Positions 1-12,280 of a stretch of DNA of 64,000 nucleotides are shown piece by piece. Under the pieces are notes generated by a model. The model ran no database searches. It was not told the origin of the DNA and was given only the letters and a program-made list of their open reading frames with translations. The position numbers and the translations under genes are program-made. Origin of the DNA: JAPYTK01 sp964401935 (lineage in GTDB: Bacteria; Myxococcota_A; Polyangia; Polyangiales; Polyangiaceae); the NCBI GenBank assembly GCA_964401935.1, contig CAYOAL010000008.1, positions 62,001-126,000 on the forward strand, in the 5' to 3' direction. Numbering within the stretch: position 1 is the first letter of the stretch; each line of letters opens with the position of its first letter.

Positions 1-1089
1 GACCGGACCGATCTTCGCCCCGCGGTACTCCACGCCCACCCGCGGCACGAACCGATCCTCAAACTCCGGCGCAATGATCTCGGTCGGGAGAGGCTCGTCG
101 GGTAGCTCCACCGGCGTCCCCGGGGGCGGGTCGGCCGAGAGGCGCGCCAAGATCTCGGCGGTCGGGCTCTTGTATGCCGACCAGTCCACCCACGTGACGT
201 CGACGTTGAGGCTGAGATCGCGCACCCGCGACAGCGAGAGTCCGACCGCGACCTGCTGCGGCGTGAAGCCGGCGAACGTTCGAGCCTCGAGCGCGTAGAG
301 GAGCGGCACCTCGATCCCCGCGAAGTCGACGATCCCGTCGAGCAGGGCCGAGATGTCGAGATCGAGGTTGCTCGCCCCACGGTAGGTGACGCCGAGCGCG
401 CCCCAGCCCTCCCAGAGGAAGCGGATCCCGGCCTGAGGGTAACGCACCGCCGTGAGATCCGCGTCCACCTGGTGCTCGAGCTGCGAGTCGTAGGGGCTGA
501 TGATGTCGGCGCGGCCGCGGATCCCGAAGGCGCCCCGGGTCGCGGTCAGGTAGCCGATCCCGCCGCCGATCTCCACCCACGGCCACGGCCGCACGGCGAG
601 GCACGCCTCGAGGTAGATGAGCTGGGTGCGCATGTCGTAGAGCTCCCAGCGGGGCACGCCTTGACGGCGCGCGTTGATGTACGAGAGGCCGTCGTCGGGG
701 AGGTGCACGCCGACGCTGAACGCGAACGGGATGCCGAGCACGGTGCCCGGCGCGACCAGACCGATCACCACCCCGTGCACGTCGTCCACCCCCGTGTCTT
801 GGCCACCCACGAGGAGGTTCTGAACGTTGTAGAGATAGCCGAGCGAGAGCTGCACGCCGGGCGCCTCGGCGATGCCTGCCGGGTTGTAGTAGCCGGCCGA
901 GAAGTCCTTCGCGTCGGCGGTGACCGCGCCCGCCATCGCCGCCGAGCGCGAGCCGAAGCCATACTGATCGGGCACCACCGCCTGCGCCTCACCGAGCGCG
1001 ACCGACGACGCGACGAGCGCGCCGAGCGCCCCGACCCCGAGCGCCCCGACCCCGAGCGCCCCGAACCGTGTTCTCCGCGGCGCGCGCAT
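1..1089 (-). CDS. FadL/OmpP1-type outer-membrane transport protein, C-terminus beyond window
   Basis: An open frame runs from an ATG at 1089 to the window edge with no stop, giving about 363 residues. After a hydrophobic signal peptide it has YGFGSRSAAMAG and, soon after, GYYNPAG, the N-terminal signature of the FadL/OmpP1/TodX barrel family that moves hydrophobic compounds across the outer membrane. Its ATG shares one base with the TGA of the upstream gene (TGATG), so the two are probably translationally coupled paralogues. The signal peptide contains the repeat GALGV, encoded by a 15-bp tandem repeat. The substrate cannot be told from the sequence. Confidence 0.75.
   Translation of the reverse strand, partial: MRAPRRTRFGALGVGALGVGALGALVASSVALGEAQAVVPDQYGFGSRSAAMAGAVTADAKDFSAGYYNPAGIAEAPGVQLSLGYLYNVQNLLVGGQDTGVDDVHGVVIGLVAPGTVLGIPFAFSVGVHLPDDGLSYINARRQGVPRWELYDMRTQLIYLEACLAVRPWPWVEIGGGIGYLTATRGAFGIRGRADIISPYDSQLEHQVDADLTAVRYPQAGIRFLWEGWGALGVTYRGASNLDLDISALLDGIVDFAGIEVPLLYALEARTFAGFTPQQVAVGLSLSRVRDLSLNVDVTWVDWSAYKSPTAEILARLSADPPPGTPVELPDEPLPTEIIAPEFEDRFVPRVGVEYRGAKIGPV
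1022..1066. repeat. 15-bp tandem repeat (3 copies) inside a signal-peptide coding region
   Basis: Three consecutive 15-bp units (plus-strand unit CCGAGCGCCCCGACC, last copy with one change) lie within the start of the minus-strand FadL-like gene and encode repeated G-A-L-G-V in the hydrophobic core of its signal peptide. The copy number could vary by slippage without shifting the frame. Confidence 0.7.
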
Positions 1090-2363
1090 CAGAACCTCAC
1101 CGAGACCGCGGCCCCGCCGCCGAGGATGGTGCCGCCGGTCTCCACCGTGCCCTCCACCTCCGCGCCGTCGACGAGGCGCTTGTCGTGGCTGCGGGGATGG
1201 AGCACCTGCGCCTGGAAGAAGCCGTCGACGCCGAACGCAAAGGGGCGGCTCACCGACACCCCCCAGCCGACGCTGAGCACGCTGCGATGGTTGTCGAACA
1301 AGCTCGTGCGGCCCGTCTGCTCCGGCACCGGGGTGGGCTCGAAGGCGTAGCCGGCCCTCACCCCGAGCTCGGTGGCGTCGAACACGAACACGTGCTCGGC
1401 GCCCACCCGCGGCGCCACCACCGGGTTGAACCCCGGCTCGGCGGGAGTGAGCGCTTCGCACGGTGCGTCGGGCTCGCAGCGCACGGTCGCGTCGGCGGGC
1501 CCCGGATAAGCCGGCCAGTGCTTGTACGTGGCGCCGAGCGCGAGTCGCCAGGGGCCGGCGATGCGCGCCACCTCCGCCGCGAGCTGCCACGGATCGTACT
1601 GCGCGATCCCCGAGATGTTGAGGGGCGGGATCCGGATCTCGCCGAGCGACTCGGCCGAGATGACCACGTTGAAGCGCCCGTCGAGCTCACCGCGGAACGA
1701 GAGGCCCACCCGGTAGTGCTCGTCGATGTCGTAGCTCGCGCCCACGAGCGGGGCGTAGACGGCCACGAGCGTGTTCTCCACGGTGGTGCCGATGCGTCCC
1801 GACGCGTCCTCGGACACGATCACGGAGCCGGCCAGCGCGGCCGACGCGGCGACGCCGCCGCCGATGCGGAGGCCATAGCCGATGTCGAGCCCGAGCGCGG
1901 CCTGCACCGCCACCGCCTGGACCCGATCCGCGATGAGGTACTGGGGGAGCTCCGGGTAGAGGATCCGCCCCCGCACCACGATCTCGAAGGGGGTGAGGAA
2001 GCCGACGCCGAGCACCACCCGATCCTTGAGCACCCCGCCGAACGGCAGCGGCAGGATGCCGCCGATGGTGGTCGACTGGAGGGCCGGATAGCTCGGCAGC
2101 GGCCCGAGCCTCGCCCCCTCCGCGTGGAGATCGAAGCTCGCCCCGAAGAGGCCCACCTCGAGCTCGAGCTCGCGCGACAGCGAGAGCAGGGCCGGGTTGG
2201 CGTAGATCGTGTCGACCCCCTCCCCCACCGCCACCCCGGTCGTGCCCATGCCCACCGAGCGATAGCCGAAGCCCACCACCTCCTGCGGCGAGGCGTGCGC
2301 GCGGTGCGGAGCGCCCCACGCCAGCAGGGTGCAAGCGATGGCTGCGGCGTGCGCCCCCTTCAT
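1089..2363 (-). CDS. FadL/OmpP1-type outer-membrane transport protein
   Basis: A 424-residue protein with an N-terminal signal peptide ending near AHASPQE, followed by GFGYRSVGMGTTGVAV and then DTIYANPALLS, the hallmark start of FadL/OmpP1 hydrophobic-substrate channels. The rest has alternating polar and apolar stretches, Gly/aromatic rich, and ends in Phe (GAAVSVRF), as expected of a beta-barrel. Its length matches the family. It is the first gene of a two-gene unit with the paralogue starting at 1089. It diverges from tatB across 107 bp (2364-2470), in which I see no confident promoter. The transported compound is unknown. Confidence 0.75.
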   Translation of the reverse strand: MKGAHAAAIACTLLAWGAPHRAHASPQEVVGFGYRSVGMGTTGVAVGEGVDTIYANPALLSLSRELELEVGLFGASFDLHAEGARLGPLPSYPALQSTTIGGILPLPFGGVLKDRVVLGVGFLTPFEIVVRGRILYPELPQYLIADRVQAVAVQAALGLDIGYGLRIGGGVAASAALAGSVIVSEDASGRIGTTVENTLVAVYAPLVGASYDIDEHYRVGLSFRGELDGRFNVVISAESLGEIRIPPLNISGIAQYDPWQLAAEVARIAGPWRLALGATYKHWPAYPGPADATVRCEPDAPCEALTPAEPGFNPVVAPRVGAEHVFVFDATELGVRAGYAFEPTPVPEQTGRTSLFDNHRSVLSVGWGVSVSRPFAFGVDGFFQAQVLHPRSHDKRLVDGAEVEGTVETGGTILGGGAAVSVRF

Positions 2364-2470
2364 GCGGCAGACATAACCGAAGGCAGCGCGGGAAGGTGCG
2401 AGAAAAGTTTAGGGACGCCGGTCGTGCGGCGAATCTGGTGCCCACAAAGCAACCACGCTAGGTTTCGGGG

Positions 2471-3118
2471 GTGTTCGGCCTTGGCTTCGGCGAGATGATC
2501 GTGTTGGGCATCGTGCTCCTGGTGGTCGTCGGCCCGCGGGAGCTGCCCAAGATGTTGCGGAGCCTCGGCCGGGGCATCAACAAGCTGCGACGCATGAGCA
2601 CCGATCTGCGCCAGCAGTCGGGCATCGACGACATCCTGCACGAGGAAGGCCTACGCGAAGATCTGGAGGCCATCCGGTCGCTGTCGAAGGGGCGCCTGCT
2701 CGAGGGGGCGATCAACGCCGCCTCGAAGCCGAGCCCGCGCCGCGCGCCGGCGCGCACGCAGCCGCGGAGCAACGCCCCCGGTGTGGAGGAGCTCGCGCCC
2801 CCCGAAGCGGGCGCGCCGCCGCCGCGCGACAAGGAGTGGCCAGCCGTCGGCTGTGACAGCTACGGGGCGCTCTCCGACGACGAGGAGCCGGCGCTGCCCA
2901 CCGGAGACGAGGCGAGCGACGAGGCCGCGAGCCCCGAGGAGGAGGACATCTCCCACGAGCAGGACGACGAGGCGGCCGATCCCTACGCCGGCGCCGACGC
3001 GGCGGTGGGCGAGCCCAAAGCGGCGGCCACGAGAAGCGAGCGCGCCGCCAACGCCGACGACCCCGCAAAGGGCGCCGGGAGCGACGCCGCGAAGCCCACC
3101 GAGGAGGAGACCGCTTGA
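2471..3118 (+). CDS. tatB: Sec-independent translocase subunit TatB
   Basis: The N-terminus MFGLGFGEMIVLGIV with Glu8, a single membrane helix (about 6-21), and Gly-Pro at 21-22 followed by an amphipathic helix is the TatA/TatB plan. The position before tatC and the longer helical region favour TatB, which forms the twin-arginine signal receptor with TatC. The start is GTG. From about residue 80 the protein becomes a long Pro/Ala then Asp/Glu-rich tail, making it (215 aa) longer than most TatB. The stop overlaps the next gene's TTG start (TTGA), so tatB and tatC are coupled. No tatA is nearby. Confidence 0.85.
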   Translation: MFGLGFGEMIVLGIVLLVVVGPRELPKMLRSLGRGINKLRRMSTDLRQQSGIDDILHEEGLREDLEAIRSLSKGRLLEGAINAASKPSPRRAPARTQPRSNAPGVEELAPPEAGAPPPRDKEWPAVGCDSYGALSDDEEPALPTGDEASDEAASPEEEDISHEQDDEAADPYAGADAAVGEPKAAATRSERAANADDPAKGAGSDAAKPTEEETA

Positions 3119-4209
3119 GCAAGGTTTCCCAGGCGCAGGCGCAGCCCAAGGCGAAGGCGAAAGCCAAAGCCAAAGCCAAAGCGACGTCCAAGGCCGCGTC
3201 GGCCCCCGCCAAGGCCAAACCGGCACCGGCCCCCGCCAAGGCCAAGCCGCCGCCGGCCCCCGCCAAGGCCAAGCCGTCCAAACCCGCCCCTGCCCACAAA
3301 CCCGAAGAGGATGGGTACGACGACCCCCCGATGACCCTCTGGGATCACCTCGCCGAGCTCCGCGCGAGGCTCGTGTGGTGCATCGTGACCCTCGTCGCCA
3401 CCACCAGCATCGCCTGGTACTTCCAGGCCGATCTGCTCGCGTTCTTCGCCAAGCCCTTCCTCGACGCCTGGCACGGCCGCGGTCTCACCGGCAACCCCTT
3501 CAACTTCAAGACGCCGGCCGAGGGCTTCCTCGCCATGTTCAAGCTGTCGCTGCTCGGGGGAGCAGCGATCGCGGCCCCCCTCATCTTCTATCAGCTGTGG
3601 TCCTTCGTCGCGCCGGGGCTCTACAAGCGCGAGAAGCGGTTCGTCATCCCCTTCGTCGTCTCCTCGACCGGTCTGTTCGTGGGGGGCGGCTACTTCGGGT
3701 GGAAGCTCGTTTTTCCGCTCGCCTTCAACTACCTCCTCAGCTTCGGAGGAAAGATCGAGCCCACCTACACCGACGTGGGCGAGCTGGTGGTGCAGCCCAC
3801 CATCATGATCAGCGAGTACATCGACTTCGTGACCCGGATGCTCCTCGGCTTCGGGCTCATCTTCGAGATCCCGCTCCTCCTCTTTTTTCTCTCCGTCGCC
3901 GGCCTCGTCAACTACCTGCACCTCATCCGCTATGGCCGCTGGTTCGTGGTCGGCGCCTTCGTGACGTCGGCCATCATCACCCCCCCCGACGTGACCAGTC
4001 AGGTGATGATGGCCATCCCGATGGTGCTCCTCTACGCGGTCTCGATCCTGCTCGCCTACTTCTTCGGCAAGCCCCCCACCGACGCGCAGCGAGAAGAGCA
4101 CCGCCTCCGCAAGGAGCAGATGAAGCGGGAGAAGGAGGAGGAGCATCGGCGCCGCAAGGCGGACAAGGAGGCCCAGAAGCGGGCCCGCGATGAAGAGGAA
4201 GAAGAGTGA
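3115..4209 (+). CDS. tatC: Sec-independent translocase subunit TatC
   Basis: This is the multi-spanning Tat receptor subunit. The core from about residue 70 has LWDHLAELRARLV (the conserved HLxELRxRL with the essential Glu), then YKREKRFVIPFVVSS, FPLAFNYLLSF and FVTSAIITPPDVTSQ, all matching TatC segments in order. The start is TTG at 3115, overlapping the tatB stop. Two additions are unusual: about 65 N-terminal residues made of Lys/Ala/Pro repeats (KAKAKAK, APAKAKP) resembling histone H1 tails, and a C-terminal tail of about 40 mainly charged residues ending in EEEEE. Both should face the cytoplasm. The tail function is unknown. Confidence 0.95.
   Translation: MSKVSQAQAQPKAKAKAKAKAKATSKAASAPAKAKPAPAPAKAKPPPAPAKAKPSKPAPAHKPEEDGYDDPPMTLWDHLAELRARLVWCIVTLVATTSIAWYFQADLLAFFAKPFLDAWHGRGLTGNPFNFKTPAEGFLAMFKLSLLGGAAIAAPLIFYQLWSFVAPGLYKREKRFVIPFVVSSTGLFVGGGYFGWKLVFPLAFNYLLSFGGKIEPTYTDVGELVVQPTIMISEYIDFVTRMLLGFGLIFEIPLLLFFLSVAGLVNYLHLIRYGRWFVVGAFVTSAIITPPDVTSQVMMAIPMVLLYAVSILLAYFFGKPPTDAQREEHRLRKEQMKREKEEEHRRRKADKEAQKRARDEEEEE
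3150..3290. repeat. Lys/Ala/Pro-coding repeats in the 5' part of tatC
   Basis: Two adjoining low-complexity stretches: a 6-bp periodic run encoding alternating Lys-Ala (about 3150-3180), then a run of about 24-bp units encoding A-P-A-K-A-K-P (about 3205-3280). They are in frame and encode the basic N-terminal extension of TatC. Confidence 0.7.
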
Positions 4210-4245
4210 GCGTCGTCGCGGGCCCTGGGCGCCGGTGAGCTCGTG

Positions 4246-4677
4246 CTACTTGTCGTAGGGCTCACCGCGCAGGATCGTCATCGCTCGGTAGAGCTGCTCG
4301 GCGAGCAACAGGCGCGCGAGCCGATGAGGAAACGTGAGCGAAGACAGGCTCCACCGCTCGCGCGCGGCCTTCAAGATCGCGGGCGGCAGGCCCTCGGCCC
4401 CGCCGATCACGAAGCTCACCTCCCCCTTCCCGAGCGACGCCAGCCGCTCCACGCGCCTGGCGAGGGCCTGGCTGCTCATGGCCTCGCCTCCCACGTCGAG
4501 CGCCACGAGGGTGCTCTCCCCCACCGCCTTCACGAGGTCGCGGCCCTCGCTGCGCCCCGCTCTCACCTCCACCTCCTCGAAGGCGCAATACCGCGAGAGC
4601 CGTCCTCGGTAGCGATCGAGCAGCGCGCGCGTCGGCGCGTCTTTGATCGCGCCGACGGCGACGATCCGCAGCTTCAC
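4246..4677 (-). CDS. rlmH: 23S rRNA pseudouridine-1915 N3-methyltransferase RlmH
   Basis: A 143-residue SPOUT-class methyltransferase that modifies the 23S rRNA at the ribosomal decoding region. The start KLRIVAVG, the cofactor loop FVIGGAEGLP and the C-terminal block FPHRLARLLLAEQLYRAM are the family signatures. The GTG start at 4677 overlaps the rsfS stop as GTGA. The C-terminal end reads EPYDK, where most RlmH have PYH(K/R), so the usual His is Asp here. It follows proA and rsfS, a common bacterial arrangement. Confidence 0.93.
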   Translation of the reverse strand: MKLRIVAVGAIKDAPTRALLDRYRGRLSRYCAFEEVEVRAGRSEGRDLVKAVGESTLVALDVGGEAMSSQALARRVERLASLGKGEVSFVIGGAEGLPPAILKAARERWSLSSLTFPHRLARLLLAEQLYRAMTILRGEPYDK

Positions 4678-5204
4678 CGCGACGACGGCGCGGGCACCGA
4701 CATGCGACTCGCGTCGATCCAGAGCCCTTCGAGGTCGTAGAAGAGCCGCGCCTCCTGCTGGAACACGTGCACGACGACGTCGTTGAAGTCGATGAGCACC
4801 CACGAGGCGGCGGTGAGGCCCTCCACCGAGATCGGCGCCTTGCCGTGCTTCTCCTTGAGATCCTCCTGGATCCCCTTGGCGATGGCGTGCACGTGCCGAT
4901 CGCTGCGCCCGCTCATGAGCACGATCAGATCGGTGTAGTCGACCTTGCCACACACATCGATGATTTCGATCCCCGAGGCCTTGCGATCGAGCCCGGCCGC
5001 GGCGATGGCCAGCGCGAGGCTGCGCGCCTCGGCGGATGCGCTCGGACCGTGGTGCTCGTCGTCGGTCTCTCGGGGACTTGCCTGTGCTTCAGATGTCGTT
5101 GCCAAAACGGTATCGGGGTGTTTGGTGGGGCCGCGGGCATCCACCCAAAACGCATGGTGTCCGCCCCATTGTGTCAAACTCTGGTCGTCAGCGCACGTTT
5201 CCAC
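4674..5204 (-). CDS. rsfS: Ribosomal silencing factor RsfS
   Basis: This protein binds uL14 on the 50S subunit and blocks subunit joining under starvation. The core LALAIAAAGLDRKASGIEIIDV, VDYTDLIVLMSGRSDRHVHAIA, WVLIDFNDVVVHVF and FYDLEGLW is the RsfS/Iojap family. The longest frame starts at GTG 5204, inside the end of proA, and would put about 55 unconserved residues ahead of the core, more than usual. Later in-frame starts exist (GTG 5144, TTG 5105). A TTGACA hexamer (reverse strand, 5172-5177) inside the first codons might belong to an internal promoter and would favour a later start. The identity is sure; the start is not. Confidence 0.88.
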   Translation of the reverse strand: METCADDQSLTQWGGHHAFWVDARGPTKHPDTVLATTSEAQASPRETDDEHHGPSASAEARSLALAIAAAGLDRKASGIEIIDVCGKVDYTDLIVLMSGRSDRHVHAIAKGIQEDLKEKHGKAPISVEGLTAASWVLIDFNDVVVHVFQQEARLFYDLEGLWIDASRMSVPAPSSR

Positions 5205-6438
5205 TGCCCTCGACGATCCACTTGAGGGTGGTGAGGCTCGCGAGGCCCATCGGGCCGTAGGCGTGGAGCTTGGAGGTGGAGATGCCGATCTCGGCGCCGA
5301 GGCCGAGCATGTTGCCGTCGTTGAAGCGCGTGGAGGCGTTGACGAGCACGCAGCTCGCGTCCACCTCGCGCTGAAAGCGACGCGCGCGCTCGTAGGAGCG
5401 GGTGCAGATGGCCTCCGTGTGTTGGGACCCGTAGCGACCGATGTGAGCGAGGGCCCCGTCGAGATCGTCGACCACGCGGACGGCGAGGATCGGGGCCAGG
5501 AACTCCTCCCCCCAGTCGGCCTCGGTGGCCTCCTTCACCCCCGCGATGCGCGCCGCCATGCGCTCGTCGGCGCGGAGCTCGAGGCCTGCGGCGGCGAGCC
5601 GCGCGAGCCGCGGCGCGAAGGCCTCCGCTTCGCCCGCGTGCACGAGCACACATTCGAGCGCGTTGCACACCCCCGGCCGGCTCTTGCCGTTCTCCACGAG
5701 CGCGAGCGCCATGTCGAGATCGGCCCCCTCGTCGACGTAGAGGTGGCACACGCCCTTGAAGTGCTGCACCACGGGGACGCGGGCGTGCTCGGCCACGTAG
5801 CGGATGAGGCCCTCGCCGCCGCGCGGGATGAGCAGATCGATCATGCCGCTCAGGGTGATCATCACCGCGATGCCCTCGCGGCTGTCGGCGGGGACGATGT
5901 GCACCGCGTCTTCAGCGAGGTGCTGCCGCTGGAGCGCCTCGCGGGTGAGGGCCCCGAGGATGGCGTTGCTGCGCCGAGCCTCCTTGCCCCCGCGCAGGAG
6001 CACCGCGTTGCCGCTCTTGAACGAGAGCGCGGCCGCGTCGATGGTCACGTTCGGTCGCGACTCGTAGATCATCGCGACCACCCCGAGCGGCACCCGCACC
6101 TGCCCGGCCACGATGCCGCTCGGGCGGCGGCGCATGCCCACCACCTCCCCCACCGGATCGTCGAAGGCCGCGATCTCGCGCACCCCGGCCGCCATCGACC
6201 GAACCCGCGTCGGATCGAGCACGAGCCGATCGATCATCGCCGCCGACAGGCCCTCCGCCTCCGCCTCCGCCACGTCCTGTCGATTCTCGGCGAGGATGTC
6301 CGCGGTGCGCTCCTCGAGCAGCTCCGCGAGCGTGACGAGGGCCGCGTCTTTTTCCGCCCGCTCGAGGCGCGCGAGCGACCGACTCGCGACACGCGCGCGC
6401 TCGCACAGGGCGATCAGCAGCTCCTTGACCTCGCTCAC
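5188..6438 (-). CDS. proA: Gamma-glutamyl phosphate reductase (proline biosynthesis)
   Basis: 416 residues, the normal ProA length. It reduces gamma-glutamyl phosphate to glutamate semialdehyde with NADPH, the second step of proline synthesis. The catalytic Cys lies in NGKSRPGVCNALE (about residues 250-262), with typical ProA blocks DPVGEVVGMRRRPSGI, VPLGVVAMIYESRPNVT and LLRGGKEA. The start is GTG at 6438. It leads the unit proA-rsfS-rlmH. No proB is in the window. Confidence 0.96.
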   Translation of the reverse strand: MSEVKELLIALCERARVASRSLARLERAEKDAALVTLAELLEERTADILAENRQDVAEAEAEGLSAAMIDRLVLDPTRVRSMAAGVREIAAFDDPVGEVVGMRRRPSGIVAGQVRVPLGVVAMIYESRPNVTIDAAALSFKSGNAVLLRGGKEARRSNAILGALTREALQRQHLAEDAVHIVPADSREGIAVMITLSGMIDLLIPRGGEGLIRYVAEHARVPVVQHFKGVCHLYVDEGADLDMALALVENGKSRPGVCNALECVLVHAGEAEAFAPRLARLAAAGLELRADERMAARIAGVKEATEADWGEEFLAPILAVRVVDDLDGALAHIGRYGSQHTEAICTRSYERARRFQREVDASCVLVNASTRFNDGNMLGLGAEIGISTSKLHAYGPMGLASLTTLKWIVEGSGNVR

Positions 6439-6518
6439 GCGGCGGTTCTAGCAAAGGGCCGCTCGTCTCGCTAGTTGTGCTAAGGCACCCGCGGAGGAAC
6501 GGCCTCCGAGGCTCAGCC

Positions 6519-6820
6519 ATGGATCGAACCGCCTTGTCCCCCGTCTTGTTGACCCTGGCGCTCGCCGCCTGCTCCGGCCCGGCGAAGACACCGCTCCCCC
6601 AAGGAGCGCCCCCGGAGTACGAGGAGCCGCGCACCTACGAGCCAACCAAAAACATCGACGGGGCCCCCGACAAGGAGCCCGACGACGACCTCCCCCCCGA
6701 CGACGACGTCCCCGAGGACGACGCGCCGGAGGCGCCCGAGCCCGACGGCGAGGACACGCCCGACGACGACGCCCCGACGGACGCGGACGACGCTCCCGCA
6801 CCGAGCCCTGGAGCCACGCC

Positions 6821-6824
<4 letters not shown>
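6519..6824 (+). CDS. Small acidic lipoprotein
   Basis: About 101 residues. The ATG at 6519 gives a compact lipoprotein signal peptide ending in the lipobox LAAC (Cys at about 18). An upstream in-frame GTG at 6477 would make an over-long signal region, so I prefer 6519. The mature part is almost wholly Pro, Asp, Glu and Ala (PDDDLPPDDDVPEDD) and probably disordered; its function is unknown. Its stop overlaps the guaA start as GTGA, so it may serve partly to couple translation of guaA. Confidence 0.65.
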
Positions 6825-8367
<1,543 letters not shown>

Positions 8368-8371
<4 letters not shown>

Positions 8372-8691
8372 GCCGCCGTCTCCACACCCCCATGTCCAGG
8401 CTCGGCCTCGCCCTCCTCTCCGTCGGTGCTGCCACGGCCGCGAGCGGCTGCGGCGGCGCCACGACGCTCCTGCGCTTCCAGGGCAGCCCGGACGACGCGC
8501 TCGTCACCATCAACGACCGCTACATCGGCAAGCTCGGGAGGCTCGAAAAATCGGGGGTGCTGCTCGAGGCCGGCGAGTACCGCGTGACCATCGAGCAGGT
8601 CGGCTATTTCCCGCAAGATCAGCTCGTGGTGATCGACGGTGAGCGCCCTCCTCCGCCCGTGGTCGTCGAGCTGACCGAAGTGCCCGACTGA
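8368..8691 (+). CDS. PEGA-like small lipoprotein
   Basis: 107 residues from an ATG at 8368 that overlaps the guaA stop (ATGA). A signal peptide runs to the lipobox AASGC. The mature part (ALVTINDRYIGKL ... LLEAGEYRVTIEQVGYFP) resembles a single PEGA-type beta-sandwich repeat, found in extracytoplasmic proteins of myxobacteria and relatives. Probably anchored in a membrane by the lipid; its partner is unknown. An alternative GTG start at 8362 would add two residues. Confidence 0.7.
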
Positions 8692-8862
8692 AGGCCCGAC
8701 CGGAGCTGCCTCGAGGGGCCCGGCGAGGCGCCGGAGCGGAAGGCCATCCACAGGCGAGCGCGAGCCTGAAGCAGGCGCTGAGCACCGAGGAGCTCGTCCG
8801 CTGACCGCGCGACGCAAGCGGAGCGCGCCGCGAAGGCGGGTGGAGCGTGGTATCGTGACGCC

Positions 8863-9546
8863 GTGTCCCGCACCGACCTCGCCTCGCACACACGGCTCGA
8901 CCGCGTGACCGGACCTGGGTGGCCTCCCCGCAGGCAGCGCTCGCGTCGCTCGCTCTCGGGGAGTCGGCCGGCGCTCGCCGCTTGGCTCGCGTGGCTGCCG
9001 TGGCTCTGTGCGTGCCAGGGCGGCTCTGGCGCGACCACCACCCTGGCGAGCCAACAGAGCCCGAGCGCGCTGCCCACCGTCGACACCGTCGACACCACCG
9101 CGCCCGCCAGCGAGCCCGCCCCCTCAGGGGATGCTTCCACGCAGAGCGCGCGCTGCGCGCCGTGGGCCCCCTCACCGAAGACCGTGGCGACGCGCACGCA
9201 GGCCGGTCGCGGCGACTTCTTCCGGGAGCTCCACTACGACTTCCAGAGCGGCAACGTCCGCGTGCACGACTCCGACCCGTTCGCCGGCGGCACCGAGGCC
9301 GCGACGCCGCGCATCCTCGACGAGGCCAAGGTGCTCACCGGCACGACGCGCGAGGAGACCGAGAAGGCGCTGCTCGCGATCTGCGCCGACGAGGCGGCCT
9401 TGAAGGCGGCCTGCGCTCCCGGCGGCTGCTCGCGGCTCACGGTCACCCACGCGGACGGCTCCACCACCGTGGTCGAGCACGTCGGCACTGTGTCCGCGGC
9501 TGCAACCGTGCTCGCGCCGTTCTTCCCTGCCCTGCGCACGAAGTAG
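8863..9546 (+). CDS. Putative lipoprotein of unknown function
   Basis: 227 residues from a GTG at 8863. The N-terminus is Arg-rich and long (about 50 residues) before the hydrophobic stretch and lipobox-like LCAC, so the true start may be later. The mature part starts with a Ser/Thr/Pro linker, then a compact domain (DFFRELHYDFQSGNVRVHD ... LLAICADEAALKAAC ... GGCSRLTVTHADGSTTVVEH) with four Cys that could form disulfides. No family recognised. The 171 bp before it (8692-8862) holds nothing I can name. Confidence 0.55.
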   Translation: MSRTDLASHTRLDRVTGPGWPPRRQRSRRSLSGSRPALAAWLAWLPWLCACQGGSGATTTLASQQSPSALPTVDTVDTTAPASEPAPSGDASTQSARCAPWAPSPKTVATRTQAGRGDFFRELHYDFQSGNVRVHDSDPFAGGTEAATPRILDEAKVLTGTTREETEKALLAICADEAALKAACAPGGCSRLTVTHADGSTTVVEHVGTVSAAATVLAPFFPALRTK

Positions 9547-9563
9547 CCGCAAGCGGCGCGAGC

Positions 9564-11900
<2,337 letters not shown>

Positions 11901-11986
11901 GGCGCCACCACGGGAGAACGCCTCGGCGACCTCGCCAAGCGAGGCGTCGATGGGGAGGGGCTCAACCCTGGGAGGGATCGGGCGGC

Positions 11987-12172
11987 TCAGCTTTCGGCGG
12001 AGTCGTCACCGCCAGCGGTCTCGGCGTCTGCGGCGGTGGGCTTCTTCTTGCGCTCCCACGCGTCCCAGAGACCGATACGCATGGCCTGACGACGCTTCAC
12101 GCGCTTCTTCTTGAGCGACTTGGAGAGCCACTCGTGGCGCTTCCGCACGTTCCATTGGGCGTAGTTCGACAT
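11987..12172 (-). CDS. Small strongly basic protein, unrecognised
   Basis: 61 residues. The first 45 are dense in Lys, Arg and Trp (KSLKKKRVKRRQAM, three Trp), the last 15 are acidic/Ser (DAETAGGDDSAES). The basic part suggests RNA or ribosome binding, as in small ribosomal proteins, but it does not match bS21 or bTHX by eye. It has a good Shine-Dalgarno (AGGAAG) before ATG 12172 and a convincing promoter at 12206-12234. It is co-directional with hrpB and its stop touches a possible hrpB CTG start. Confidence 0.65.
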   Translation of the reverse strand: MSNYAQWNVRKRHEWLSKSLKKKRVKRRQAMRIGLWDAWERKKKPTAADAETAGGDDSAES

Positions 12173-12205
12173 GGTCTTCCTAAGATTCCTCGGAAAGGGT
12201 TCGCG

Positions 12206-12234
12206 TATATGGCCGAGATCGCGCGCCTGGTCAA
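12206..12234 (-). promoter_or_regulatory. Sigma-70-type promoter for the small basic protein gene
   Basis: On the minus strand, TTGACC (12229-12234) is 17 bp from CATATA (12206-12211). The expected transcript start near 12199 leaves a leader of about 27 nt with AGGAAG before ATG 12172. In such GC-rich DNA this is an unusually good match. Confidence 0.55.
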
Positions 12235-12280
12235 GGCTTTGCGTCGCGCGACGGCCAGCGGCGAGCGTCCAAGGGAGGAG

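Noticed and set aside
11987..12172. The small basic protein as ribosomal protein bS21
   Set aside because: It is similar in size and basicity, but the characteristic bS21 sequence pattern is absent.
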